Shown here one piece after another: positions 10,825 to 21,820 of a DNA stretch of 64,000 nt. The stretch covers positions 806,001 to 870,000 of the forward strand of contig JAMYHL010000002.1 of the NCBI GenBank assembly GCA_025531455.1, read 5' to 3'. The stretch is from Apiotrichum sp. Y4204 (Eukaryota > Basidiomycota > Tremellomycetes > Trichosporonales > Trichosporonaceae). Under the pieces are notes generated by a model that saw nothing but the letters and a program-made list of their open reading frames with translations, had not been told where the DNA came from and searched no databases. The stretch's first letter is position 1. Each line of letters begins with the position of its first letter. Position numbers and translations under genes: made by a program.

Positions 10825-13800
10825 TTTGAGCGTGGGATGTCGGATGCGAGAATGGGGATGCGAGAGTGAGACCAATGGGAACAACAATAGCTGTCTAGGA
10901 TGGGAACGAGCAACGATCCACACACCGATCTACAATCAACGGATCAACCGAAGGGGCGCAGATGATGTTGGAGATGAGAAGCAAGACAATATGAGGCCGA
11001 GGTGACCGGGAGACTATCTATGAAGGGGCGAGACACAGAGTGAAAGCGTGCACGTAATGCGGTTATTTGTTAAGCTTCGGAGCGAGAAGAGTCTATGGTG
11101 CGAGGCAAGAACGTGTGGTGCCACGCGTTGTGCGTTCAGGAACGTCCGGAGAACAGGAATACGTTATGAGAAGCGAGACGATACGAAACTCGAAGAGAAG
11201 AATGCGAAGCGAGGATAAGGCGACGTGTGGCCTCAAGAGGATGTGAAGGGGTAGCGTGTGTCGGTCGTGCTCAAACTATATGACACACTCGTGTCATGTG
11301 TGAAGTCGCTGACGATGTGTGTTGGCCTGTGGATGTGGGATTGTTCGTGTCTCTCTTCTGCCGCTTGTGCGCGTATTGTCTCTGTTGGTCGAGCACAAAT
11401 CACAGAGATCGGCCTTAACAGGGCGACGTCAATGCGCGAGCGATGAGATGGACATAGGGTTTGTAATTATTTGGTTTGGTGCTGTTATTGTGTTCCGATT
11501 ACGAGTTCAAGGACTGAAGAGCTGCGGAAGATGATTCGATCGGTATCGTTATGGGCGCTTCTAGAGTTTCTAACGGTGGCGAGGACTTGTGCAATGCGAT
11601 GTTAAGAACGAGACGAGGACAATGGGTGTCGAATTCCGACAGCTGTGGGACAACGGCTGATGCAAAAATGGGAGAACAATGCGGATGAGATGGGAGACGA
11701 TCGCCGGTGAAGTGCCACACTGCCACTTCGTGATCGCCACGCCGCCACTTCGCAACGGCCGTGGCAATGCTGGGTGCGAGGGGTCAAGAGATATAAGGCG
11801 GTGCGAGGGGATGTTCAAGTGCGAGGAGATGGTTGCGATGAGATTGTTGGGGATTTGATGCACATGGTGGATACATAAATGAATCGGGGTTTGAGGAGAG
11901 TGCATCGTCGCCGGTGTTTGCGGGGCAACACACTCCGCACCCCAGGATCCAGGACAATAGCGTAGACGGCCACCAGACGCACAGTCGTATCAGACAGGTG
12001 AACGATAGCGACAGATGGTATCTCACAAAGGGTTCGGGGTTCAAGGATGCCAGAGTAGCAGGAACATGCTCGTACACACGGACGGCCTCAGACAGCCTGT
12101 CGCAGATGGACACACAAGCGGTTCCTGGCTGTTACCCACTTATATGACCGCACGCGGTGGCCGTTGCCGCGAAGTCCTCGCCTCTGGACTCAGAGGTGTG
12201 AGATGCGGTGGAAGGGGAGACGGTTTGGAAGGACAAACGGACATGACAGAACCAAAGTGTCACAGAAGCACACAAGAAAAAGGCACGGTGCAGCGTGAGG
12301 CGACGCGTCTGGGCAATTCCCTTGCTAGTCCACAGGCTATCGGTCCGTGTGCCCTTGGGCCCAGCTCCGAGACGCTCGCGACTGCCGTGTGCCTGCCGGC
12401 CATGGGATATCCGGTATCGCTGCAGGTCCGGTTTGGAATGAAGGATTGAACGGAATGGGGCGCCGAAGTTAGTACAGCACATATGGGACAACGGAAGGTG
12501 GCGTGGGTCGGGCTGGCCGGTGACCTGAATAGGTCCGAAGGCGTCTAGGCCTTGAGAGCAGCTTGGGGGACGGAATTATGTTGCTCTGTGCGGTTCCATG
12601 CAGCTCTGCGCACCAACCAGCGGCGGGATGACCATTTCAGACAGTATAGCACAAGAGACATGCCAAACTCTGACAGACAACCTTTGTCCCTCGCCCATTG
12701 AGCTGCCGTTCGCTTTTGGCTGACCGAAACCGAAACGTCTAACGTCGACTGATCTACCGTCTGCCTCTGAAGTTAAAAGTGAGCAATAACAATTGCGGTA
12801 TGGTGGCGTTGTGGCGCGGGGCCGGGAGGCGCCATCGCACTAATAGCGGGTCGTGCATGTGGCTGCCTCGAGCTCGCACAGGGCGAGCGGACTTCGGACA
12901 CCGAACATTGTTTCCGTGTCTGCGCAGTCCGCGGTCCGCTTCCCCAAGTTTAGTATATTACTCCAGCTCTTTATGCGCCCCAGGCCCGCGGACTGGGCCC
13001 CTGGGCGACTGGCGCTGAAACGCGACGGCCCACACTACACTTGACACGGCGTGGTCCATATGGGATGAGGTCAGTGTGGTGCGTAGATGACCGGCCGGAC
13101 CGTACTGGACCGTATTCATGAGTCCTAAGACAGGTTCCGTGCGCGTGCCCCCACCAGTCCGCCAGGGACGGCGTGGGGTCTCTCAACTTGGGGTGTCCTT
13201 TCGGGACGCCGAGGGCTTAGAACAACCCCTTCTCATGGTCCATTCGAGGCCTTGGCTTCTAAGAAGGATGACTCCAAGGAATGCGTCGCACACACACATG
13301 CCCCATCCCCAATTATGCATGTCCTTTTGTGGGCGCAGGCATCTCAATGCCAGAGGCCAAGGTCGGAGGCCAGAGCGTAGGGAGCGTAGGCCATGGTGGG
13401 GAGGTGACTGATGGTCGGGCGGGAAACAGCGCGCAATCCCTCTGCTCCGTGTCAGGACTCGCGCACGGCTGGCACAGTACACATCCGCAATCCCCCACCC
13501 TCCTCCGACGTCATTGGCGTCCCAAGGACCGAGCCGTGACGGACCTCGGACGAACTAAGACCGACCCCGGACCCGCGCGGGTGTCGGACGTGGCGGTGGC
13601 GTGTGTGGACTGGTGAAACCGATAGAGTGGCTGGGTCATGGGTCGATGGCTTCGAGGATTCGCGGTCGGCAGCCGTGGGGCTTGGTTGTGGGTTTAGATG
13701 TTGTGAGTGTGGCACCTGGGGGGTATGGCAGGTGTTAGTGTGGCACTGCCACACTCACCCACCCACAATCGAAGTCAGAAAACTTTGTCAACCCGCTCGA

Positions 13801-13843
13801 TCTACCAAGAACTTCATGCATCTCTCCCTTAACTTGTACATAT
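10825..13843. other. 3.0 kb region without a supported gene
   Basis: Lies upstream of the CCCH gene start and downstream of the fumarase stop. Overlapping open frames up to about 150 codons occur on both strands without domain content, codon bias or matching splice sites. Around 10950-11230 the plus strand is purine-rich. It may hold a long leader, an untranslated exon or a noncoding RNA, but nothing in the sequence proves that. Confidence 0.45.
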
Positions 13844-15107
13844 TTACTTGGGGCCGATCATGAGCTCGGGGCGGACGACCTTGTCGAAGTCCTCGGCCGA
13901 AATAAGGCCAGACTCGAGGGCAGACTCGCGGAGGGTGATACCCTTCTTGTGGGCGTTCTTCGCGATCGCGGCCGCGTCTGCACATGTTAGCGAGCTGTTT
14001 TCTTCTCTTTTCTTCGCGAAGATCACTGACTATCGTAGCCGATGCTGCTGTTGAGGCAGGTAACCAGCATAAGTGACTCATGGAGAAGCTGGTTAATGCG
14101 CTTCTCGTTGGCGGTGATGCCGACGACGCAGTTCTTGCGGAAGGAGTCGGAGCCGTCGGCGAGGAGGCGGATGGAGCGGAGGAGGTTGGCGATAAGGACA
14201 GGCTTGAAGACGTTGAGCTCGAACTGGCCGTACGAGCCGGCAACGGAGATGGTGGTGTTGTTGCCCATGACCTGAGCAGCGACCATGGTGAGCGCCTCGC
14301 ACTGGGTGGGGTTGACCCTACGTTGTCAGTGAAGGCCGAGATTGAAGGGGTGAAACAGCGGACCCTGAATCACGTGGGTTTCAAGAATTAACCACGTGAT
14401 TCTCGTGCCACAAGAGTCCAGTCCTGAAACACGTGCCCCTTGCGTCACGTGATTATCAATACTCACTTGCCAGGCATGATCGACGATCCGGGCTCGTTCT
14501 CGGGGAGCGAGAGCTCACCAAGACCGCAGCGGGGGCCCGAGCCAAGGTAACGGATGTCGTTGGCGATCTTCATGAGCGAAACAGCGACAACGTTGAGGGC
14601 ACCCGAGGCCTCAACAATGGCGTCGTGGGCGGCGAGGCCCTCGAACTTGTTGGGGTTGGTCTCGAAGGGGTAGCCGGTGATCTTGGAGATCTCGTCGGCG
14701 ATCTTGACGTCAAAGCCCTTCTTGGTGTTAAGACCAGTGCCAACGGCGGTACCGCCCTGGGCGAGCTGGGAGAGGTGCTTGAGGGTGTTCTCCACACGCT
14801 CGATGCCACGCTCAACCTGGGTGACATAGCCCGAGAACTCCTGGCCGAGGGTGAGGGGAGTAGCGTCCTGGAGATGGGTACGGCCGATCTTGATGATGTT
14901 CTCAAACTCGACCTGCTTGGCGTGGAGGGCGTCACGGAGCTCCTTGAGGGCGGGGATGAGGCGCGAGCGGATCTCAACGACGGCAGCAATGTGCATGGCA
15001 GTGGGGAACGAGTCGTTCGACGACTGCGACATGTTGACGTGGTCGTTGGGGTGGACGGGCTTCTTCGAGCCGAGCTCACCGCCGAGGAGCTCAATAGCGC
15101 GGTTCGA

Positions 15108-15143
<36 letters not shown>

Positions 15144-16912
15144 CGAGCCGGTCTGGAAGACGACAAGGGGGAACTCCTCGATGAGCTTGCCCGAGATGAC
15201 ATCGTCAGCGGCCTTGGAGATGGCGTCCGAGACCTTGGGGTCAAGGCCGTAGGTGCCGTTGACGTGGGCGGCGGCCTTCTTGAGGACACCGAACGCCTTG
15301 ATGAGGGGAGCGGGCATGCGCTCCTGCTCGCCACCTGCTGTCAGTGGAGTTCATGCGACAAGGGGAGTGGCGGTCGCCGTCTTCTAGACTCGTGGGACGC
15401 CACTCATCGGAGCAGACCGCGACGCCGTTGCCAGACTTCATGTGTTGGGGACATATCCCCAAACAATGACCCCGAAATGGGCGCTTGGTTAAGAGGATAC
15501 TCCGGCCACTGGTGCACAGACCGCATATGGTGTCTTGACCAAACTGCTGGGCGGCGATCCGACGATCATGGATGGAACGGACGATCGGTGATTCGGATCG
15601 AACTTGAATCGTTGATCCAAATCACCCCGCAATCACTACCCCATCTCCCCGGAGAAGCCACAACTTACCAATGTCGAAGTTCATGAGCGAACGCTGGGTC
15701 TGGGCACCCCAGTAGCGGTTGGCGGGAACCTGGAGGGGGCCGAACGTGTCGCGCTCCTCACGGTACTTCTGCTCGGCCATGATGGCGGACGAAGCGAACG
15801 AGCGCTGGGCGACGCGGGGAAGGGCGCGGAGCTAGAGGTCAGTACTGTGTACTGACGGCGGGTTGTGGGAAATGAGCTGTACGTGGCAGCCGCTGAGAGT
15901 ACAGAGGTGTAGAGGTGAAGCTGGGGGTGCAGTGTGCGCAATAACACAATGATATATGCCGACAGATGCAGATTGGCAGTGGATGACTGGCTGGGTGCGT
16001 GGGATCGTGGAACGCGCTGGACGGAGCGATGAAGCCCGGAGGGTGCACTCAATTGCGCGGCTATGTGGCTTTGCGGGGCACTTCACACACGCTGGTACTG
16101 GACTAGCAATGTTTACGGCTCGGCGGCCCCAGAGGCCTAGAGTTGCCGTGCATTTGGGCCGGGATAACCGCATATACGGAATGCTCCCGGAGCGACAACA
16201 CGAGACAACCCCAGCCACAGACCAGAGCCAACCCGCAACCAGCGCCAAGCGCCCAGCACCCAGCCAGCAGCCAGGCACATCCAGTTACGGCGACCTCGCC
16301 CGACAGCGATGGATACAGCCAGCTATTTTGACGACGGGGACACCCGAAGTCAACATCCAGCCGAGCTCCACCATCATGTGCAGGAGATTTTCCGCGCGAG
16401 CACAGCCAGAGCACGGAACCACACAATGAGCAGATTCAACGATGCAAGTCGTTGGGAGCTCTCGTTCTGGACGCTGCTGCCATCCCGTACTCCCGGCCGG
16501 TTCACTGGGCTGCGATCTGTGACCTGCGCGACATGCATGGCTTATAACCGGTGCAGACCGCCGGTTGGGCAGGAAGTGACAGCCTCCTCCTCGCCCAGGG
16601 GAGGACAAAAGATTGTCCAACACCTCTGGAGCTCTGGAGGCTTCAGAAGCAGCACGCACTGGGACCCGAGCTGCCCAGATGCCTACGACAGCATGGGTTG
16701 CGGGTTTTCGCGCTGTTCTGTGTGCGTACCGTGGGGTGTGTTCTGTCAAGGGACACACAACACATAGTCCACATATCACAGACAGGATCTGTCGGGCAAG
16801 AGGGGCCGGGTCACTGGAAAGGCCTGCACGGTGCGCTGGGTCCACCTCTCTGATCTCTTTGTTGTTCGGCAGTGATACTCACCGACGCGGACGACTGGCG
16901 AAGGGCGAGCAT
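13844..16912 (-). CDS. FUM1: Fumarate hydratase, class II (fumarase)
   Basis: Interconverts fumarate and malate in the TCA cycle. Exons 16883-16912, 15669-15831, 14467-15334, 14031-14317 and 13844-13977 join in phase to 493 residues. The signature [10 protein letters not shown] is at about 347-356, split across the exon 3/4 junction. Other family stretches are [36 protein letters not shown] and [10 protein letters not shown]. The N-terminus ([10 protein letters not shown] + [16 protein letters not shown]) looks like a mitochondrial presequence. An in-frame ATG at 15780 ([14 protein letters not shown]) lies just after it and would give a form without the presequence. Intron 1 (15832-16882) is about 1.05 kb, far longer than the other introns here. 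Intron 2 ends in a tandem CAGCAG acceptor. Intron 3 (14318-14466) holds four CACGTG motifs. Confidence 0.96.
14367..14451. promoter_or_regulatory. Cluster of four CACGTG motifs in fumarase intron 3
   Basis: CACGTG occurs at 14371-14376, 14393-14398, 14430-14435 and 14446-14451. The first two lie in a perfect 11-bp inverted repeat (GAATCACGTGG at 14367-14377, CCACGTGATTC at 14392-14402). The fourth is in TCACGTGA context. CACGTG is the core site of bHLH factors such as Cbf1 and Pho4. Use as an intronic enhancer or internal promoter is inference. Confidence 0.5.
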
Positions 16913-17889
16913 TTTGGGTAGAGAATGGGGTAGTGGGGGAGTGGAGACGTGAAAGAACCGACTTTTGTGAGTCACGTTGACAAGAAATAAAGAGATGACC
17001 GCACGGCCTGCCGGAGCACTACTCCTCCCCCAGACCTCAACCACCTGGATACCCGGCCAGTAATCCTCCGGCGGCCCAGCCAGTGACGGCTCGTAGCTCG
17101 TAAGCCGCTGTCGGTAGCCCCGCAGACCTGCTGCATCTCCTCGGCCTCGCGTCGGGCGGCGGACAGTGCGTCCCCCATCTGGAGCGTCTCCGACCCGCCT
17201 GCGGGGAAGCCGTGGGCTATGGGCTCTAGTTCAGGCCCGGGCGGCATCGTGGAGCCGATATTCTTCCTGTAGCGCGTCTAGCTCTTCGCCTATCTGCAGA
17301 GATACTGGGTGATAATGGGCTGCGCCGCTCTTTTTTTTTTTTTTTTTGCACTCCCCAGATTAGACGGACATATCGGCCGTCGTCGGAGCAGCCAATGACG
17401 CTAGAATACGCCGAACCACCGATGAAAAGTGCGATCAGTTCCGAAGAAGCAAGTGGAAGCCCCACAGTGCCTACCGTGCCTGTCGGTTGTAGGGAAATAG
17501 ACTGCCACATTCCACGTCAATATTATTCGTGAAAGAGCTATTTCGGAAGCATTATTATCACTGATTGAGGCACAGAATGTTGACGCGACTGCTTTGCATT
17601 GTGGCGTCGGACGCGCGGTCATCTGAACTGCTTCGCCCTGCCCTGTCCGGCCTCACGTCGCGTGCTGGGCTCCCCTGGTCTTGCCATGCTTGCCACCTGG
17701 TGTGTTTGATTTTTCTCCTCCTTCCAACCTTTCTCCTCTTATCAGTCCATCCATCCACTGTAATCGTTTCTTGTCAGGAACGGCATCTTGTCCCCCTCCG
17801 ATGAGGTCTGGCAGGTAAGTCCAATACTCACCCCTCGCTTTCAAAGCGTCTTGCGACGCGTCGACGCGTCGACGTCGCCTCACGTCTCC
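16913..17889. promoter_or_regulatory. Divergent promoter region between FUM1 and ECO1
   Basis: The two genes start 977 bp apart, facing away from each other. A run of 17 T lies at 17331-17347. On the minus strand around 17070-17300 there are coding-looking stretches that I could not assemble into a gene (see findings). Immediately upstream of the ECO1 ATG is a tandem MluI-box palindrome. Confidence 0.55.
17855..17870. promoter_or_regulatory. Tandem MluI cell-cycle box palindrome upstream of ECO1
   Basis: Two abutting GACGCGTC octamers (17855-17862, 17863-17870) give two ACGCGT cores 8 bp apart, and the 16-mer is its own reverse complement. It ends 19 bp before the ECO1 ATG. ACGCGT is the core site of MBF (Mbp1/Swi6), the G1/S activator of replication and cohesion genes in ascomycetes. 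Its use here is inferred from position and spacing. Confidence 0.5.
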
Positions 17890-19296
17890 ATGTTGACCAC
17901 GACCGCTGATCCCAGAACCGTGCGGACGTACGGTCGCCGCCAGCCGGCCCCGTCCTCTCCCCCCGGACTCGTGCACGCCCCCTCATCCTCTGGCTCCCTC
18001 CTCTTCACACCGCCATCCTCGCCGTCACCAAAGCGCAAGCTTCGCCTGCCGCTCAACTCGGACGACACCGAGAACGATGATGGCGACATCCACATCCCCT
18101 CGTCGCCGACGCGCGGCGCCCTTAAGCGCCGCCGAGGAAGCCCTCCAACGCCCTTGCAGCCGCTGTCGACACGCGATATCAACCGCCCCGAGCCGCCATC
18201 ACAGCCTTTGAAGAAGCAGGCGACGCTGAAAGGGTTCTTTGCGCCCATCAAACGCGCCCGTGTGTCTGATCCTGGGCCCGCATTGACATCCACCACACCC
18301 CGCAGCACGACCGCGCCATCACGGCCTGTTGCTCCTTTCCCTCCTGCACCACGACTGCATCAGCTCCAATTCATGTCAAATGCGGTACAGACGTGCCAAG
18401 AGTGCTTCATGAGCTACCTTCGCGGAACAGACGACGCAGACCACAAGCGGCATCATACACGCGTCACGCGAGGGATTCCGTGGAAGGGGAGGAAGGAGGT
18501 GCGGGTGGTCAAAGAGAGGATTTCGTTACTATGGGGAGTGAAGGGCGAACCGGAAATTGAGCCCATGGGCATCAAGGAAGGTTCCGACTTGGGCAGTGGC
18601 GACAGCCATCCTCCATCAACGACAGCCACAAAACGCGCACTTCCTCTTCTCTCCGCCCCGTCTTCCAGACAGCAAGCGCGACATTATCGCATTCTCACTC
18701 TGGATGCCTCCCTCTCCGGCGTCATCATTTCCGATATTCTCAGTACCGTCGACACTGTTCTCGCAGCGCCTGCTCTGCCACCAGCCATCCTCGAACGGTG
18801 CAAGTTGTTCCTGGCAGTAACATCGTGCGAACCCCCAGAGGTCCCAGGCGCCAAACGTCGTCCTGGACCCAAGCCCAAGGATGGCGGCATTGAGCGTGTC
18901 GTCGCCGTCGTTGTATCGCAGCCGATCAAGTGGGCGATGCGCGTGCTGCGGGAGGGTGAGGAGGGCGGCCAGAGTGTGGATTCTGGTGATGGAGTGATAT
19001 GCGAGTGAGTCTGCTGCTCCAATCGCATGGTTTAGCAGAGCACTGACACCAGCCCCACACCGCTCCCGACACCGCTCGGTATCCACCGCCTGTTCACGGT
19101 TCCGGCGTATCGCGGGTGCGGGCTCGCTGCGGCACTCCTCCACGCCGCAGCGACGGAGACTGTGTATGGATGTTCGTTCGATCCGACAAAGGGCGAGATT
19201 GCCTTCTCGCAGCCGACTGAGAGCGGCAAACGCGTCATGGAGAAGTGGGGTGGCGGCGCCATTAGGGTGTTCTGTGATGACGAGAGGCAGCTGTAG
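17890..19296 (+). CDS. ECO1: Cohesin (Smc3) N-acetyltransferase Eco1
   Basis: Acetylates Smc3 to establish sister-chromatid cohesion in S phase. Exons 17890-19004 and 19053-19296 join in phase to 452 residues. 17890 is the first in-frame ATG; an upstream in-frame extension has none. The N-terminal third is basic and Ser/Pro-rich, and carries QATLKGFF at about 110-117, a good PCNA-interacting (PIP) box. A zinc finger of the Eco1 type follows at about 169-189 (Cys169, Cys172, His185 and His188 or His189). The C-terminal GNAT domain has the acetyl-CoA loop AYRGCGLAAALLHAA and the family end motif IAFSQPTESGKRVMEKWG. The gene is followed on the same strand by the deacetylase gene, 586 bp downstream. 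Confidence 0.94.
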
Positions 19297-19882
19297 TGAG
19301 AGAAGGCAGAGAGAGTAGAAGTACTGTAGGTGTGCCATTGCGTCTCCTGGTATTGCCATTGGATTTACTGTAGATATTATTGCTATGTATGCATTTGCAC
19401 CATTGACAGCCTGAGACCTCAGAAGAGATGGAGCATCAATCGAGACCTCGCGTCGTTCTGGAACAGATGACTCGCCATGGCTCGTGATTCTCCATCCTCT
19501 GTCATGAGCAATATCCGCCAATATCCGAAAGACGCGTCGAGACCAGCCCAAACATTGAGGCACGGAACCAAAATTATTGGACGGTGGTTCGAAAAATACT
19601 CCCGTCCTTTACTGCTGATGGGATGCTGGAATGAAATGGAATTCAATGTCTGTTGGGTGGCAAGTGAATCAAAAGTGGCTGAAGGATGGATGTCGAACAA
19701 CGAACAGCGAGCACTCGTCGAGTCACATCCACTGTTGCATCCAAAGTCCTTCTTATCAATCACTCATTCGGCCATCTCCAGAACCATCCACCACATCGTG
19801 ACCGGCCCCTACTGACCCGGCATCCGCGCGCGCGACCCACTTCCCAAGCCTTATACCGGCGACAGCGCCCCGAACGGACACG
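19297..19882. other. Intergenic region ECO1-HOS2
   Basis: Contains the 3' flank of ECO1 and the promoter of the deacetylase gene. I see no further gene or repeat in it. Confidence 0.6.
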
Positions 19883-21473
19883 ATGGCCGCGCTGGTCGAC
19901 TACCCCACCTTCTCGGACAGTCCGTTCTTCTTTGACCGGCGCAATCTCCACATCCCGCAGCCCGAGAGCGGGCACGTACAGGTGAGGAGAGCAGGGTGTG
20001 GATGAGGATGGGGATGGGGATGGGGATGGATGCTAATGCCAGTCGCATTCGGCGCCGCGTGTCGCGTACTATCACCCGAAGGATGTCGGAAACTACCACT
20101 ATGGCGTGCGTCCCAGTTAGTATTCCCATTATGCTGACCATCCAGGAGCGCCATCCGATGCGCCCGCACCGCCTCGAGCTGACCAACAACCTCGTTCTCG
20201 GATATGGACTGCACGAGAAGATGTCGATGTACAATCCGCGCCGCGCGACCGAGGATGAGCTGCGCGAGTTCCACGATGCAGACTATGTCGACTTTCTCAA
20301 ACGGTAAGCTGCATTGGAGTTGTCACCGAGCTTACACCCAGAGTCACTCCGCGTAATGCTCAGAACCTGACAAAGGACTACACGATGTACAATATCGGTG
20401 ACGACTGCCCGATCTTCCATGACTTGTTCAGCTTTTGCAAGCAGTACGCGGGAGGGAGTCTTGCGGCTGCGCGCAAGCTGAGCCAGGGCGGGACGGATAT
20501 TGCAATCAACTGGAGCGGTGGGCTACACCACGCGAAGAAGGGCGAGGCGAGTGGATTCTGCTACGTCAACGACATTGTCCTCGGCATCCTCGAGCTGCTC
20601 CGCTTCCATCCCCGTGTGCTCTACATCGACATCGACATCCACCACGGCGACGGCGTGCAGGAAGCGTTTTACCTGTCCAATCGCGTTCTTACTGTGTCGT
20701 TCCACAAGTACGCTGCCGACTTCTTCCCCGGCACTGGCAACTTGAGCGAAATCGGCGCCAACCTCGGCAAACACTTTGCCCTCAACGTTCCCCTGCAGGA
20801 CGGTATCGATGACGAGAGCTATATCTCGCTTTTCAAATCGGTCATGGAGCCGACGATCACGACGTTCCGCCCGAGCGCGATCGTGCTGCAGTGTGGCGCC
20901 GACTCGCTGGGCTGCGATCGTCTCGGTACGTTCAACCTGTCGATCGCGGCACACGGCGAGTGTGTGCGGTTCATCAAGACATTCGGACTGCCGCTCCTGA
21001 CCCTCGGTGGCGGTGGATATCGTCAGTCGTCCGTCGCGCGGTGCTGGGCATATGAGACAGGAGTCCTAGCCGGGATGGAGCTCCCCAATGCCCTCCCTCC
21101 AAACAACTACTACGATTTCTTCGGGCCCGACTACTCGCTTCACCCGCCGCTTTCGGGACACATCCAGAACCTCAACACCCGACAGTCGCTCGAGCGCATC
21201 CGCGTGTCGATCCGCGAGAAGTTGCGGTATATGAACGGCGCACCGAGCGTTCAGATGCAGGAGATTCCGCCGGACCTGCAGGGCCTTCTCGAGTCCGAGG
21301 AGCGCAAGGTCGAAGAGGAGGAGGAAGAGGCGAACAATGGCACAGCTGGCGAGGCGCGCTCTGATGGCCCACCGAAGCGCAACGAGTACTTTGACATTGA
21401 GGTCGGTGGCGACGGGTTCGGCGCGAGCGGCATCGAGATCCACCAGCGGGGCAAACGGACAATGCGGTTCTAA
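19883..21473 (+). CDS. HOS2: Class I histone deacetylase, Hos2/HDAC3 type
   Basis: Zn-dependent lysine deacetylase; Hos2 acts in the Set3 complex. Exons 19883-19981, 20043-20105, 20146-20303 and 20342-21473 join in phase to 483 residues. The catalytic landmarks are present: GGLHHAKK, the metal-binding [22 protein letters not shown] and LGGGGY with the transition-state Tyr. Hos2-like rather than Rpd3-like choices are [25 protein letters not shown] and AHGECVRF. The C-terminus has a Glu run and ends KRTMRF. Intron 1 contains a short GGGGAT-type repeat (about 20001-20032) just before its branch site. Upstream on the same strand is ECO1; downstream the GET5-like gene converges. Confidence 0.95.
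20001..20032. repeat. GGGGAT/GATGAG microsatellite in HOS2 intron 1
   Basis: A run of GATGAG, then GATGGG-type hexamer units, lies inside the 61-bp intron, ending just before its CTAAT branch-like sequence. Confidence 0.7.
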
Positions 21474-21820
21474 TGTACCGCGCGGAAGCCTGCACACCCT
21501 CCCTCATAACCCCTGTAGCCTCCCCTATACCCCTCCCGTCGATCCCCTGCATAGCCCATACCTCGTGTTGTATCCGATAGAATCGCATGCATAAAGACGT
21601 ACTGTACAAGCTGAAACCACTTCTACCTCCAACATGCCTCGCCGGGCCGCGGAGTGGTAACGCGGTTATGCTCCGCCACCCATACCTGTGCGTGTCAGCT
21701 GGTGTCGACTGTGAACGCGTTCGGCAATTGTGGCATCCGCCAAGACCGCCAAGCAGGTGACAGAGCGATCTGTGGCTCCGTGGCTATTGTCCTCTGCTCG
21801 CGATGCTTGTCGCCTCTGTC
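21474..21820. other. Convergent intergenic region HOS2/GET5-like
   Basis: The 3' flanks of two convergent genes. A possible alternative 3' exon of the GET5-like gene lies near 21690 (see findings). Confidence 0.55.

Noticed and set aside
14433..15686. 417-codon open frame on the plus strand
   Set aside because: It lies antisense to the fumarase exons. The text is Gly/Val/Leu/Glu/Asp repeats mirrored from strongly biased fumarase codons.
17788..17889. Extended N-terminus of Eco1 starting before 17890
   Set aside because: The upstream in-frame stretch has no ATG, and it includes a GTAAGT-like donor and the MluI-box palindrome.
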